64,000 nucleotides of DNA from Blattamonas nauphoetae (GCA_033064195.1 JARBJD010000199.1:62001-126000); one strand, 5' to 3'. Positions 54,139 to 64,000 are shown, counted from the first letter of the stretch. A program made the numbers and translations. The notes: generated by a model not told the origin, from the sequence alone.

Positions 54139-54548
54139 TAATACTCCAACATGAGATCAACCAGAAATTCATAATACTCTTTGATTATTTTTCCATTGAT
54201 TGTCTCCGATGTCTCCATCTCAATTGATTCACCAGAACTGTCTTTAAACCAGATCTTCACTATGGACTGTCGAGTACTTAATTCCCACTTCTTTCGCTTC
54301 GCAATCTGTTCATTTCAGAAAGCAACAAATGAGTCATTGAATGCATCAGTCTGGATCCAATCACCATGGATTGTGATGTGCTGAGGAATGTCTTTTGAGA
54401 TGACAGTTGAGGTACCATTTATTTCTTCCCTCACATGGATAAGTTTACAGTCGAGGAAGTGAACATATTTTTGATTTCTGGAATTGGTAAAATCAGGAGG
54501 TAATTGAGCAGTGTGAGAATTCTGAATTGAGAAGTATCGCTTCACCAT
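54139..54548 (-). pseudogene. Virus-like element ORF, interrupted copy
   Basis: Homologous over its length to the open 136-aa ORF at 60132-60542 in the second fragment. It sits directly downstream of the first capsid-like gene on the same strand, as it does in the second copy. Function unknown. This copy is broken. Confidence 0.6.
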
Positions 54549-54588
54549 TTGTGATTTCTACAAAAATAAAATATCATATTTGTTCTAT

Positions 54589-56217
54589 TCAACAACCTCT
54601 CTTCACTTCTTCATATGCTTCTTGGAGTCGACGATCAATGACATATCGCACTCGTGGCTGTCCATTCTCAATCCAGAACAACCAGTATGTTGCCAGATGT
54701 AATGCCAAAATAGGTGGAGGAGGTCCATCTTTGGTTGATGTGAAATATGGATCTAGTTCTCCCTGATTGATTGGTGTTCCTCTGTAGACAATATTCACTG
54801 ACTCTGCTGTCGAAATACCTTCTTCTCCACCAGCAATTTCACTTCGATCTGTTGGAACCATGAATGTGAAACAAGTTGCATCCGTTACTGGTTTTGTTCT
54901 CTTGTAATCCTTTCCTTTATAGTCAAACACTCGAGTTGAACAAATTGAATTCTCAAACTCTTCTGTTGCAGAACAACCAATGAAATCACCATTCACCATC
55001 ATCATTTGATAGAACTCTGGTGAGATTGTTGACATGGGGAAATTGGGAAAGTTAGATCCAAGCATTTCGAATTGACCAACATAATGAGGATTTCTGAAGA
55101 CTGTACATTCGTTTGGTCTTTCAGGGAAGAGGCACATTAGATTCATGAGATTGTTGAGTTTGATACTAATGTTTGATCTCACTCCCATTGCATTTGCTTT
55201 TGATTGAAATGACTGTGTGTCAATTCTTTCTGCTTTCAGAACATAAAACGTCTTCGAATATGTATTGAACAAAGATTGTTTTGTGGCGTCAGTAATTTGA
55301 TATCCGTAGCAAATAGTGGCGACTTTATCCACCGATGAATTCAGAACAGTGCAAGTGAATGCTTCGGCTCCAACCTCAGCGACTGTACTGGCAGGTGGAG
55401 CATAACTCCATTTCTTGTAAGCTTTCAGTACTGGATTTCCTATCTGTGTAAATTCCTGTGTTAAGGGAGAAAAGTCCCCCTCAGACATCAAGAGCATGTT
55501 GGTTTGATCCGAAAGAGAAGTCAAGTCTTTATCTGGATTAACTTCACGACAACCTTCGGTTGATTTTCGAATGACAGTTGAAGGCAGAATTGGACAATAC
55601 ACTAGTGAATCAGTTGTCAAGTGAAATCGTAAACGTAAATTGCCAAAGATGGAATTTGGATATTGGTCAAAGGTACTCAAAGGCAGTAAATTCACAAATG
55701 GAAGAACGAGTGGAATTGTCGCAGTGATTGTTTTTGCGGTTTTATTGATTGGAACATAGTAGAATCCACACACACTCTGATCCATTCTCTGAACATTTTC
55801 CCACAATCTGTAACAGTGCTTCATGTTGTTTTTCTCTTCATACGACTTGAATGTGTGATACAGAAATGATTCGTGAACATGATTATTCTGAAGTGTGTTG
55901 TCAATCATGTTTCCATGACTGTCAACGAGTCTCATGTCTCGAATTGTCTCTGAGGATGATTTGTATCCGACGAATATTCCGGATAGTCCGACGTTAGCTC
56001 CCGCTTCACCAGTCTGATATGAATATGGAATAGAAATTGTAAGATCGATACGCAAATGACTCTTCATAAATTCAGTAACATCATGACCGTCATAGCACAA
56101 TGGAACTTCAATCTCATCTCCAATTCTGCATGGCATGGGAGGATTTGTTGGATGCACTTCTTGAATTGAATAGACGTGAGGCTCTGAATTCCATTGTTTT
56201 GGCATGTACGACTGCAC
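54589..56217 (-). CDS. Virus-like element capsid-like protein 1 (542 aa)
   Basis: A beta-rich protein of the size of a double-jelly-roll major capsid protein, with no signal peptide or membrane segment. Its C-terminal block (YRGTPINQGELDPYF, PPPPILALH, WLFWIENGQPRVRY) is shared with the neighbouring capsid-like protein 2, so the two are paralogous. The capsid assignment rests on size, duplication, gene neighbours and beta-rich text, not on a database match. Confidence 0.55.
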   Translation of the reverse strand: MQSYMPKQWNSEPHVYSIQEVHPTNPPMPCRIGDEIEVPLCYDGHDVTEFMKSHLRIDLTISIPYSYQTGEAGANVGLSGIFVGYKSSSETIRDMRLVDSHGNMIDNTLQNNHVHESFLYHTFKSYEEKNNMKHCYRLWENVQRMDQSVCGFYYVPINKTAKTITATIPLVLPFVNLLPLSTFDQYPNSIFGNLRLRFHLTTDSLVYCPILPSTVIRKSTEGCREVNPDKDLTSLSDQTNMLLMSEGDFSPLTQEFTQIGNPVLKAYKKWSYAPPASTVAEVGAEAFTCTVLNSSVDKVATICYGYQITDATKQSLFNTYSKTFYVLKAERIDTQSFQSKANAMGVRSNISIKLNNLMNLMCLFPERPNECTVFRNPHYVGQFEMLGSNFPNFPMSTISPEFYQMMMVNGDFIGCSATEEFENSICSTRVFDYKGKDYKRTKPVTDATCFTFMVPTDRSEIAGGEEGISTAESVNIVYRGTPINQGELDPYFTSTKDGPPPPILALHLATYWLFWIENGQPRVRYVIDRRLQEAYEEVKRGC

Positions 56218-56325
56218 TTCAATTTGCTCAATTTATGTCGATGTTGGTTTGGATTGATTTGATCTGATACTTCTCATTTATAGAAAAATAAAAAATACAA
56301 TATCCATTATTTCTTTTCCTCTTTT

Positions 56326-58188
56326 TCAAGTCGGTAATATTCCTAATTCCTTGTGCAACGCTTTTAATGTGTGATTTGGATAATACTCTACTTTCGGTTC
56401 GCCATTACTGTATCGTAAGACCCACCACGTTGTTGCAGTAGTTGCTAGAATCGGTGCTGGAGGATGTGTAAATGTTGTCATATCACCACCACTTTGACTT
56501 GGGTCGTAAACATTGTAGTATGTGTCAAGATTCCCTTGATATATTGGTTGAGATCTCAATGTGACTGCAGCATTCACACCTCTGGAACTGATTGAATCAT
56601 TACAGTTCGTTGGACATCCACTTCGTTGTGTGGAGAAGCACAAGAGGAAGTCAGTGTTGTCATGAATCGGTCGCACTCTTGTCATTGTTTCACCTGGATA
56701 ATTCTTATCACCGGAGAGTTTCTCTTCAACGAGAGAATCCGTCAGTGATCGCTCCAAATCATCTGGAACAGTGAGGTATGAATCAAGGTTGAGAGTCGAC
56801 AATGCGAACTGGTAGAAACGAGCTCCAATAGTTGTGGTTGGTTGTTCTGGATAGTACTTGTTGAGTAGATTCACTTGGATATTCTTCTGCATTGGATTGT
56901 GGAAACAAGTGATTTCATTATCGTAGTGACGGAAGAGAAGCATAATATCCTTGGCATTCACAAGTACCATCTGTTGAGTACAGTCAATTCCTGTTGCCGT
57001 TGGTGTCTTTTGAAATGGATAGAATGAGATCTTTTCTGCTGGAATTGTTCCTTGTCGATTCTGATACATCTGCTTCAGATTCTCTTTCGCACTGTCCTTA
57101 ATATTGTATCCAGAACTCATGCAATACACATCATCAATTTGATAATCAAGAATGTTCAATGATACATATTGATCCACGTATACAGGTTCTGATGTCAAGG
57201 TAGTTGAACCAAAACTATCTTTGATTACCGATGGTTGCTGAAATGATTGACCGATTTGAACGAAGTTCTTGGTGCATGAGGTTACGAGATTGTTCAGAAA
57301 AAAGGGACGGTGTTGAATAGTACTTTGAATTGCTCCATTTATGTTTGGTGCATCTGCGGTTCCAACTACGAGTGATGATAGTGTATTTTTCAAAGTCAGT
57401 TCAGGATTCACAGGGCAGCAGACAAGAGCATCCTCATTGATGTACACACTCAATTTCAAATCACCGAATAGACATCGTGGATAGTCAGTCATACCTGAGA
57501 AAATGAGAAGATCTTCAAGATTGATTGACACACGGATTGGCACATCAATACTGTCACATAAAGTACTAGTGACTTTTAATCCTGTGAAGTCTGATATTGG
57601 AATATAAACACCAGCAACCGATTCATCATGATTCCATGCGTTCTGCCATGGCGTATGAGAGTGTTTTCGATTCTCCAATTGACTCTTCGGTTTGATCATA
57701 TTGTAGATGTGAGACTCCATGGATACATCATTTGTTGTTGTACTGATGATTCTCTGATTGTTGTGAAGAACAGGAAGACTCCGAAAGATGGATGCTGAAT
57801 GCTTGAGTCCAACAAAGATGAATATTCTCTCATTCATCAAAGATCCAATTTTTCCAGTTTCCCATTGCCAATTATTGAGTTTCAATGTTGCTGTCATTGT
57901 GAACGTAATGAAGGAATCATCGATTTGACAGATGTCTTGATTACCAGTCAGTGGAATGATTATTTCCTGTCCTTTGTAGAAGCGTGAATTCTCTGATGGT
58001 TTCAATTCTTGAATAGATGTACTGTGTGCTCCATCATTCAGAAGGTAATTTATGTGATGCTCAGACATGAGTTGCTGTTGGATTTGACCGATGTCATCTC
58101 GAGTGTATTTGATTGATCCAGTTGTATTTCCAGTCAGTGATGATGCTCCAGTTCTTTTGTTTGTCAGATGTGTTAAATGTGAGTTCAT
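56326..58188 (-). CDS. Virus-like element capsid-like protein 2 (620 aa)
   Basis: The start at 58188 (MNSHLTHL) is preferred to the longer frame because the A/T promoter-like motif lies directly upstream of it. The protein shares the C-terminal pattern of capsid-like protein 1 (PIYQGNLDTYY, PPAPILATT, WWVLRYSNGEPKVEYY) and a GQEIIIPLTG entry strand. It may be a second major or a minor capsid protein. Confidence 0.55.
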   Translation of the reverse strand: MNSHLTHLTNKRTGASSLTGNTTGSIKYTRDDIGQIQQQLMSEHHINYLLNDGAHSTSIQELKPSENSRFYKGQEIIIPLTGNQDICQIDDSFITFTMTATLKLNNWQWETGKIGSLMNERIFIFVGLKHSASIFRSLPVLHNNQRIISTTTNDVSMESHIYNMIKPKSQLENRKHSHTPWQNAWNHDESVAGVYIPISDFTGLKVTSTLCDSIDVPIRVSINLEDLLIFSGMTDYPRCLFGDLKLSVYINEDALVCCPVNPELTLKNTLSSLVVGTADAPNINGAIQSTIQHRPFFLNNLVTSCTKNFVQIGQSFQQPSVIKDSFGSTTLTSEPVYVDQYVSLNILDYQIDDVYCMSSGYNIKDSAKENLKQMYQNRQGTIPAEKISFYPFQKTPTATGIDCTQQMVLVNAKDIMLLFRHYDNEITCFHNPMQKNIQVNLLNKYYPEQPTTTIGARFYQFALSTLNLDSYLTVPDDLERSLTDSLVEEKLSGDKNYPGETMTRVRPIHDNTDFLLCFSTQRSGCPTNCNDSISSRGVNAAVTLRSQPIYQGNLDTYYNVYDPSQSGGDMTTFTHPPAPILATTATTWWVLRYSNGEPKVEYYPNHTLKALHKELGILPT

Positions 58189-58224
58189 TTTAACAAAAAT
58201 AAAAAACATTATTGTTACTTTCAT

Positions 58225-58524
58225 TTACTTTTTCTTTTTTGGTTTCTTCGCTTTTGGTTTCAGCTTTTCTTCCAGTCTCAGTATTTCACCTCTGAGTTTG
58301 TTCACAACTGCTGAGTTTCCTTCATTCATTGCTTGCTCGTATTGTGCCATCTTTTCAGCATGGATTTGCTGATCCGACTTCACATCTGGAATCATTTCAA
58401 TTCCTGTCTGTGCTACCTTAGAAATCAATGGTCCAACGAAGGGAATGAGATTCAGAAATGGAGCTCCCACACGAAGAATTGTTTTTCCGACTCCTGCTAA
58501 TTTTGATAACCAACCTGGTGCCAT
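58225..58524 (-). CDS. Virus-like element small basic protein (99 aa, MAPGW start)
   Basis: Begins MAPGWLSKLAGVGKTIL (amphipathic helix), then a Gly/Pro-rich hydrophobic segment, and ends in a Lys-rich tail (KPKAKKPKKKK). It shares the MAPG start and layout with the next ORF. Such small amphipathic, basic proteins are often minor virion components; this is inference. Confidence 0.5.
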   Translation of the reverse strand: MAPGWLSKLAGVGKTILRVGAPFLNLIPFVGPLISKVAQTGIEMIPDVKSDQQIHAEKMAQYEQAMNEGNSAVVNKLRGEILRLEEKLKPKAKKPKKKK

Positions 58525-58561
58525 TTTAGGAATATAAAAATATTTGAATACTAGTGAATTA

Positions 58562-58870
58562 TTATCCTTTGAATTGAATTTTGGAATTGGACGAGAGTGG
58601 CAAATCATCATTTGAGAATCGTCCATTTCGTGGAGGTTCGTACTCGATCATCTGTGGTTTTTGTTGACGATTGATCGCTTTGTTTTGTTGATATACGTCC
58701 ATCATTCCTCCTAAACCATTGAGTATTCCACCTGCTGTTTGTCCAAATTTACTGTTCGTTTGAGAGAGCAATCCACCACCGACTTGAAGTAATGTTGGAG
58801 CTAGTGGTTTGATGAATTGAAAGAATTGCTTGCCGATATTTTTGAGTTTGTTGAAACTTCCTGGTGCCAT
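58562..58870 (-). CDS. Virus-like element small protein (102 aa, MAPGS start)
   Basis: Paralogue-like companion of the ORF at 58225-58524: MAPGSFNKLKNIGKQFFQF, a hydrophobic Gly-rich middle, then a Gln/Asn-rich tail. Preceded by the A/T motif at about 58876-58891. Last gene of the minus-strand run. Confidence 0.5.
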   Translation of the reverse strand: MAPGSFNKLKNIGKQFFQFIKPLAPTLLQVGGGLLSQTNSKFGQTAGGILNGLGGMMDVYQQNKAINRQQKPQMIEYEPPRNGRFSNDDLPLSSNSKIQFKG

Positions 58871-58900
58871 TTATGTAAAAATAAAAAATACAATTCATTT

Positions 58901-60119
58901 ATAATTTGAACGAGGAAATAATATCAGAAGAGATTTCTGCTCTAACGGGGTATTGCTTTAGTAGTATAGTTGGCGAAAATCGATACCTCCGAGGATCACA
59001 GTTAACACGGAATAAATCACTTTTGACATCAAAAACACACATTTGTCGACTCTTCGATTTTGATGAATTTTGGACCTAATTCTTACTTTATTTTGATAAA
59101 ATAAGCTCCAAAAATTGATTTCAGTCGATCCAGGACCAGATCAATCGGTACGATCATTTGGTAGTCGTTCGTTAATCCTATTGACTGCCCCAGGTGCCCC
59201 AGGTGGATCGGCTTTTTAAATTGGTTTTTATTTTTGGAGGTCCACAGGTCCACGGAGCAGGGGCACGCTCAGAATGCACCAGAATGACGTGCACTACCTC
59301 CCCATGCATCGGGACCATCCGTGGATTGTTTTGGTCAAATATGAATTTTTCACTTTTTTCATCACTACATAAGGCAATAAAAAAATCGATTTTTAAAAAT
59401 TAACCTTAATTTTTGCGAGCATCCAAAAGTGTACTGACAAAGCTAATATCGGTCTGACGAGTTTATATACGACGTGTTTCGTGCGATCTGAGAAGTATTT
59501 CCGAAGTTATGGGTAGTCCAAAAATTAACGCTGATTTATTTTTTTTCGATTTTTTTAATTTGTACATGAAGAGGAGATCCAGACAAAGTTTGAAAAATCC
59601 AATTTTGAGCTCTGACCACACAAACCTCTTCCAAGGTCAATCCCGATCTGCTGAGTTTATATATGATGTGTTTCGTGTGATCTGAGAAGTATTTCCGAAG
59701 TTATGGGTAGTCCAAAAATAAACGTTAAACTTTTTTACTTTTCTTATTTTTTCATTTGTATATGAAGAGGAGTTACAGAACAAGTTCAAGTACAGAGCCC
59801 TCGACGTAATGTTCCAAGATACTCAGGCAAAATGGTGCCCTGGTGACTGATGCGCAGAACGATTTGGAGGTTGGATTGGAGACGGATGATCGAAAGATTG
59901 TCCCCGGGGTTCATGTTGGCAGCACTTAGATGTGCCCGTAAATTATGCCCACCCAAGACTTAACCCTTCAAGGACTTCGCCAGCAGCAGTCATTTAGAAG
60001 GATCGCGATAGAACGATCCCCAAAGGAGTATCGGGGTGTCTATAGGAAGCTCGTACGAACGTGGGAAGGCTCTTCTCTTCGGTTATTTTTACCATCTTCA
60101 ATGAACAATTACAAAAATA
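58901..60119. other. Spacer between the two virus-like fragments, with a 72-bp direct repeat
   Basis: No supported gene. 59459-59530 and 59653-59724 are near-identical 72-bp direct copies ending GGTAGTCCAAAAAT(T/A)AACG. The rest is AT-rich. Confidence 0.55.
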
Positions 60120-60131
60120 TACTAACACCAT

Positions 60132-60542
60132 TTAGTATTCCAACATCAGATCAACCAGAAATTCATAGTACTCTTTGGTTATTTTTCCATTGATTGTCTC
60201 TGTTGTCTCCATCTCGATTGAATCACCAGAACTGTCTTTGAACCAGATCTTCACAATTGACTGTCGAGTACTTAATTCCCATTTCTTTCGCTTGGCAATC
60301 TGTTCGTTGCAGAAAGCAACATATGAATCATTGTGTGCATCTGTCTGGATCCAATCAGCATGGATTGTGAAGTTCTGAGGAATATCTTTGGAGATGACTG
60401 TCGATGCATCACCGATCTCCTCCTTCACATGAATGAGTTTACAGTCAAGGAAATAGATGTATTTTTGTTTTCTTGAATTAACAAAATCAGGAGGGAGTTG
60501 AGCAGTGTGAGAATTCTGAATTGAGAAATCGCGTTTGACCAT
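60132..60542 (-). CDS. Virus-like fragment ORF, 136 aa, unknown
   Basis: The start at 60542 (MVKRDFSIQNSHTAQLPPDF) is directly preceded by the A/T motif at about 60554-60568. A beta-rich soluble protein rich in Asp, Lys and Ile with no recognised motif. Its conserved position next to the capsid gene in both copies suggests a structural or assembly role. Confidence 0.5.
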   Translation of the reverse strand: MVKRDFSIQNSHTAQLPPDFVNSRKQKYIYFLDCKLIHVKEEIGDASTVISKDIPQNFTIHADWIQTDAHNDSYVAFCNEQIAKRKKWELSTRQSIVKIWFKDSSGDSIEMETTETINGKITKEYYEFLVDLMLEY

Positions 60543-60584
60543 TGTTGTTTTTAGCAAAAATAAAAAATCAAAACTGTTTAATCA

Positions 60585-61475
60585 TTAATATCCTCTCTTC
60601 ACTTCTTCGAATGCTTCTTGGAGACGGCGATCAATGACATATCGCACTCGTGGTTGTCCATTTTCAATCCAGAACAGCCAGTATGTTGCCTGATGTAATG
60701 CCAATATTGGTGGAGGAGGACCTTCTGGAGTTGATGTGAAGTACGGATCCAGTTCACCCTGATTGATTGGTGTTCCTCTGAAGACAATATTCACTGACTC
60801 TGCTGTCGAAATACCTTCTTCTCCACCAGCAATTTCACTTCGATCTGTTGGAACCATAAATGTGAAACTTGTTGCATCGGTAGCAGCTCTTTGTCTCACG
60901 CTAATTTTGTCAACTCCATGGACCTTATACTTGCAATGTCGAGATGCACAAATGGAATTTTCAAATTCTTCAGTTGCGGAACATCCAATGAAATCACCAT
61001 TCACCATCATCATTTGATAGAACTCTGGTGAGATAGTTGACATTGGGAAATTGGGAAAATTGGATCCAAGCATTTCGAATTGACCAACATATTGAAGATT
61101 TCTGAAGACTGTACATTCATTTGGTCTTTCAGGGAATAAGCACATCAGATTCATGAGATTGTTGAGTTTGATACTGATGTTTGATCTCACTCCCATTGCA
61201 TTCGCTTTTGATTGAAATGACTGTGTGTCAATTCTTTCTGCTTTCAGAACATAAAGAGTCTTTGAATAAGTGTTGAACAAAGATTGTTTTGTGGCGTCAG
61301 TAATTTGATATCCGTAGCAGACAGTTGAGACGTTTAGGATGATGACTTCAAATTTGATGATTGTCTGAATATACTCTCTCTGACATTTCTTCACTTCATT
61401 GCCATTGAGTTTCGACATAAATTCAAGACTTGTGATGTGATGGAAATTTTTCAATTTATGGGGAGAAATGTTCAA
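60585..61475 (-). pseudogene. Partial capsid-like protein 1 gene (C-terminal half)
   Basis: Reads YGYQITDATKQSLFNTYSK onward as in capsid-like protein 1, to the same C-terminus. The N-terminal half of the capsid gene is absent, replaced by unrelated sequence. Confidence 0.7.
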
Positions 61476-62150
61476 AATTGAGATTCATCAAATAAGACGC
61501 TCCAAGAGGCACACACAACAACAAATGAAACTCTATTGAACAGAAAATGTAATTGTTTTCGAAATTAATGCATCTGCTGGACTTGTATGTTCTCTCACTT
61601 TCCGATGTTCATTTCAGAACCAGCACAGGTATCCGCACAAAGTTGACTTCAGACGAGAATTGAGACATGATCTATCATGCTAGCAACTGTTTAGGTCTGG
61701 ATTTGTTCTGATTCCTGTGCCATTTTCATTTTCATCCATCTAAACTTTTGTTCATCGTCCGATTGTCTGTCTATCTTCTACAGTCATTCATCTTCCTCTT
61801 TCAATGCTGCAGAGCTTCTTTTTTGATGTAGTATTGACGATTGATCACTATCTTTGCAGAATTCACAGCATTCCCTAAAACGCTCCCCTTCCTTGCTCGA
61901 CAATCTGTCCACAACTGATCCACATCACTAAATGTGATGATATAGGTTTGATTCTTGCTTTATTTCCTTCCTGAAATCAGTTTAAGGTCTGTAGACACTG
62001 AACCGAGTCATCTTGTTGTTCCAGATCGATCCATTTTACGGCAAAACCATTCGACAGATTTTGCTGAATATCAGCTGAACATCAGCCAAGATACAGATCG
62101 AGCTACACGCAACAATCTAAAAAAATTTGTCGGTTCGTTATCTCTCTTCA
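61476..62150. other. Intergenic, nothing recognised
   Basis: No motif, repeat or conserved frame seen. Confidence 0.4.
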
Positions 62151-63025
62151 TCATCGTGATCTTCCATCAGGCTTTTTTTCATTCTTCATGCCTTCATTCT
62201 TTTCCTCTTTCCTCCATAAACACGTCTTCTCTTCATCATCAATTGTTTCATCTTCCTCACCTTCTCTCCGCACATCTATGTTCAACCATTCAATCATGTC
62301 GACCAGATCAGCCTCATATGCTTCTTCCTCCTTCTTTGTCATTTCCATTCATCAACTTCCTCTCCAGAACGCCTTTCTTCATCTTGATTCATTCATCTTC
62401 ACCTCCTCTAGCAGTCTTTTCGCTGCTCATCTTTGCCTCTCTTTCACCTCCATCCTCCGCAATATACTCATCTTCTTCTTGTCCCCTTCTCTCATTTTCT
62501 TCTTGCTTCAATCTCTCTTCCTATTCCCTCATTTTTTTCATCTTTCTGGGCACTGGACGTGCTTTGGCTTTTCCGTGAGTTGAATATTTCCACAATTCGG
62601 TTTCTAATTTGTGTAATTCGGAGCTCCTTTCCAACCAGAATCATGTTGTGTTTGAATCAGACAAGGGATTGTTCTGAAGATGGGTTGAGATGATGTTAAG
62701 AGAGCATTGTGGTGATGTTCACTGAAAACAGAAGTCTGACAATGTTGATTTCATTTTTGAGAGGGTGTGGTGAGTGAAGTTGTGTGATAGGTCCATCAAT
62801 ATCGTTGAAGACGTTCAACATTAGCTTCCAGTCTCTCCTCTTTGGGATCGGGCTCATCATCACCTGTCTGAGTACAAACTTCATTCTGTTGTCGTGTGCG
62901 CTGTTGGACGAGTCGTTATTTGAATTCACATGGATGGAGTTGGATTCAATCAGCAGCATCTTGTCAGTTAGACGGCAAGTGAGGGTGAAGATCACACCCA
63001 CCTCGATCAGCTTCTTCTCGTCCAC
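62151..63025 (-). other. Weak minus-strand coding remnants
   Basis: Two frames: 62348-62151 is Glu/Lys-rich and looks like a charged tail; 63025-62696 (109 codons, with LIEVGVIFTLTCRLTDKMLL and KFVLRQVMMSP) has host-like composition. Upstream in the same frame the text continues to about 63127 with two TAG codons. I recognise no family. This may be exons of one gene or debris. Confidence 0.35.
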
Positions 63026-63424
63026 ACTCTGCTAGAGCTTCCACTTATTCATCACTTTCAAGAAATTCAGTGCTCTTATCCTTTCCGCAATCTCAAAATA
63101 CGTCTAGTTCCAAGACTCCGTCAGCTTTCAAATTGTGCGCGGGTATCGAGTGATTTTGGCCTGCCGACTGATGTGTATTGTTTTCGGCTCCTTTCTTGAG
63201 GTGGTCTTCTTCCTCATCCATTCGTATCCTGCTTTCTTCATCCTGTCAGTGCCGTTCGGTGTAGGCTCCCAATGGAAGAGATCAGCAAAGAGAACCGAGT
63301 GGAGGGTGTAGACGTGTTCGGTCTGAGGGGGGCAGTGAAAGTGGTGGAATTGAAGGAGAAGAGCAGGAAGAGATACAAAGTAGAGAAGGAGTGAACGAGG
63401 CGGGCAAGGGAGACAATGTGAACG

Positions 63425-63706
63425 AGGCGGGCGACGGATGAGTGAGATGCGGGCGACGGATGAATGAGATGCGGGCGACGGATGAGTGAGATGCGGGCGA
63501 CGGATGAATGAGATGCGGGCGACGGATGAATGAGATGCGGGCGACGGATGAGTGAGATGCGGGCGACGGATGAATGAGATGCGGGCGACGGATGAATGAG
63601 ATGCGGGCGACGGATGAATGAGATGCGGGCGACGGATGAATGAGATGCGGGCGACGGATGAGTGAGATGCGGGCGACGGATGAGTGAGATGCGGGCGACG
63701 GAGATG
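63425..63706. repeat. 22-bp minisatellite, about 13 copies
   Basis: The unit GATGCGGGCGACGGATGA plus (A/G)TGA is repeated head to tail with almost no other variation. Because 22 is not a multiple of three, all three minus-strand frames read the same 22-residue cycle (HSSVARISFIRRPHLTHPSP and similar). Those long ORFs are by-products of the repeat. Confidence 0.9.
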
Positions 63707-64000
63707 GTATTTGAAAATGCGAGAGAAAGTGGATGATGATGACCACAAAATGTCTTTTGTGTCTTTCCTGTCTTGCTCCTTCTGCTTCTCCTTTCGTATC
63801 CCCACTTCATCTTCATTCACTTTCCACTTTTCTTTCTTTTCGGCTCCTTCCATCCAAATTTACTATCTCTTTTCTTCCTCACTTTGAATGTGTTCTATAA
63901 TCTTTCTCAACAATTTTGTCTCATCGTTGAATCTTGATTTTTCTTTTTCTTGTCGAATATCCTCTCTTTGGCGCTCTCTACAGATCAGACTTGATGATCT

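Larger units (their letters stand above)
52509..58900. mobile_element. Capsid-bearing virus-like element, incomplete (Polinton-like or unclassified)
   Basis: A compact AT-rich block of eight small genes, three on the plus strand and five on the minus, with an A/T motif (TTTTTTATTTTT type) just before most starts. It encodes two related large capsid-like proteins, two small MAPG-type proteins and an S74-chaperone protein. No polymerase, integrase, packaging ATPase or terminal repeat was found within the window, so the element is not whole. Most frames are open and about one is interrupted. A partial, very similar second copy lies at 60120-61475, which argues for a recent origin. The family is tentative. 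Confidence 0.65.
60120..61475 (-). mobile_element. Partial second copy of the virus-like element
   Basis: Contains an open 136-aa ORF (60132-60542), matching the interrupted ORF at 54139-54548, and the C-terminal half of capsid-like protein 1 (60585 to about 61320), most residues identical to 54589-55325. Homology to the capsid gene ends near 61325; the remaining frame to 61475 is unrelated. Young, truncated fragment. Confidence 0.75.

Noticed and set aside
63128-63853. 241-, 192- and 154-aa ORFs on the minus strand
   Set aside because: They exist only because the 22-bp satellite is stop-free in three frames; no conserved domain.
1-64000. Prokaryotic origin of the window
   Set aside because: Consistent GT-AG mini-introns, mariner and pogo transposons, LMBR1-like and RHS-type genes, and no ribosome-binding sites or operons.

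Overview
The window looks like nuclear DNA of an anaerobic metamonad, most likely an oxymonad (Preaxostyla; Blattamonas-like). The reasons are a eukaryotic layout with very short GT-AG introns (25-61 nt), large multi-copy families, a long beta-helix (pectin-lyase-fold-like) surface protein with a transmembrane tail, and giant RHS/Crinkler-type P-loop proteins. The taxon is inferred from family resemblance; no marker gene is present.

Layout. 0.6-2.9 kb: copy 1 of a four-copy family with conserved exon sizes, called HRF here (helical-repeat-like). 3.2-8.1 kb (minus): an RHS/Crinkler-type NTPase with an OTU-like C-terminus, restored by two mini-introns. 8.1-11.3 kb: mostly non-coding, with a beta-helix gene fragment, a large minisatellite and a strong hairpin. 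11.35-16.0 kb (minus): a beta-helix membrane protein whose frame runs into a pogo/Tigger-type transposase. 16.1-20.4 kb (minus): HRF copies 2 and 3. 20.7-30.5 kb: a remnant of an LMBR1-like gene, an RHS-type giant gene, a second LMBR1 remnant and a truncated RHS copy. 30.8-32.8 kb: HRF copy 4. 32.9-36.6 kb: a MITE and a mariner (DD34D) element with 354-bp terminal inverted repeats. 36.9-38.7 kb (minus): the complete LMBR1-like gene, divergent from the 2905-aa RHS-type gene at 38.9-47.6 kb. 47.6-52.5 kb: AT-rich DNA with a second MITE and tRNA-like sequences. 52.5-58.9 kb: an incomplete capsid-bearing virus-like element, with a partial second copy at 60.1-61.5 kb. 61.5-64 kb: weak minus-strand ORFs and a 22-bp minisatellite.

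How the parts relate. HRF genes, RHS-type genes and LMBR1 pieces recur next to one another, as expected of an expanding, segmentally duplicated (perhaps subtelomeric) accessory region. Only the LMBR1-like gene looks like a conserved housekeeping-type gene. It is probably the source of the two terminal-exon remnants that lie upstream of the other RHS copies.

Main uncertainties. Several otherwise continuous coding regions carry in-frame TAA or TAG but none carries TGA; this may mean UAR read as glutamine (known in the oxymonad Streblomastix) or recent pseudogenes. All family calls come from reading motifs by eye, with no database search.
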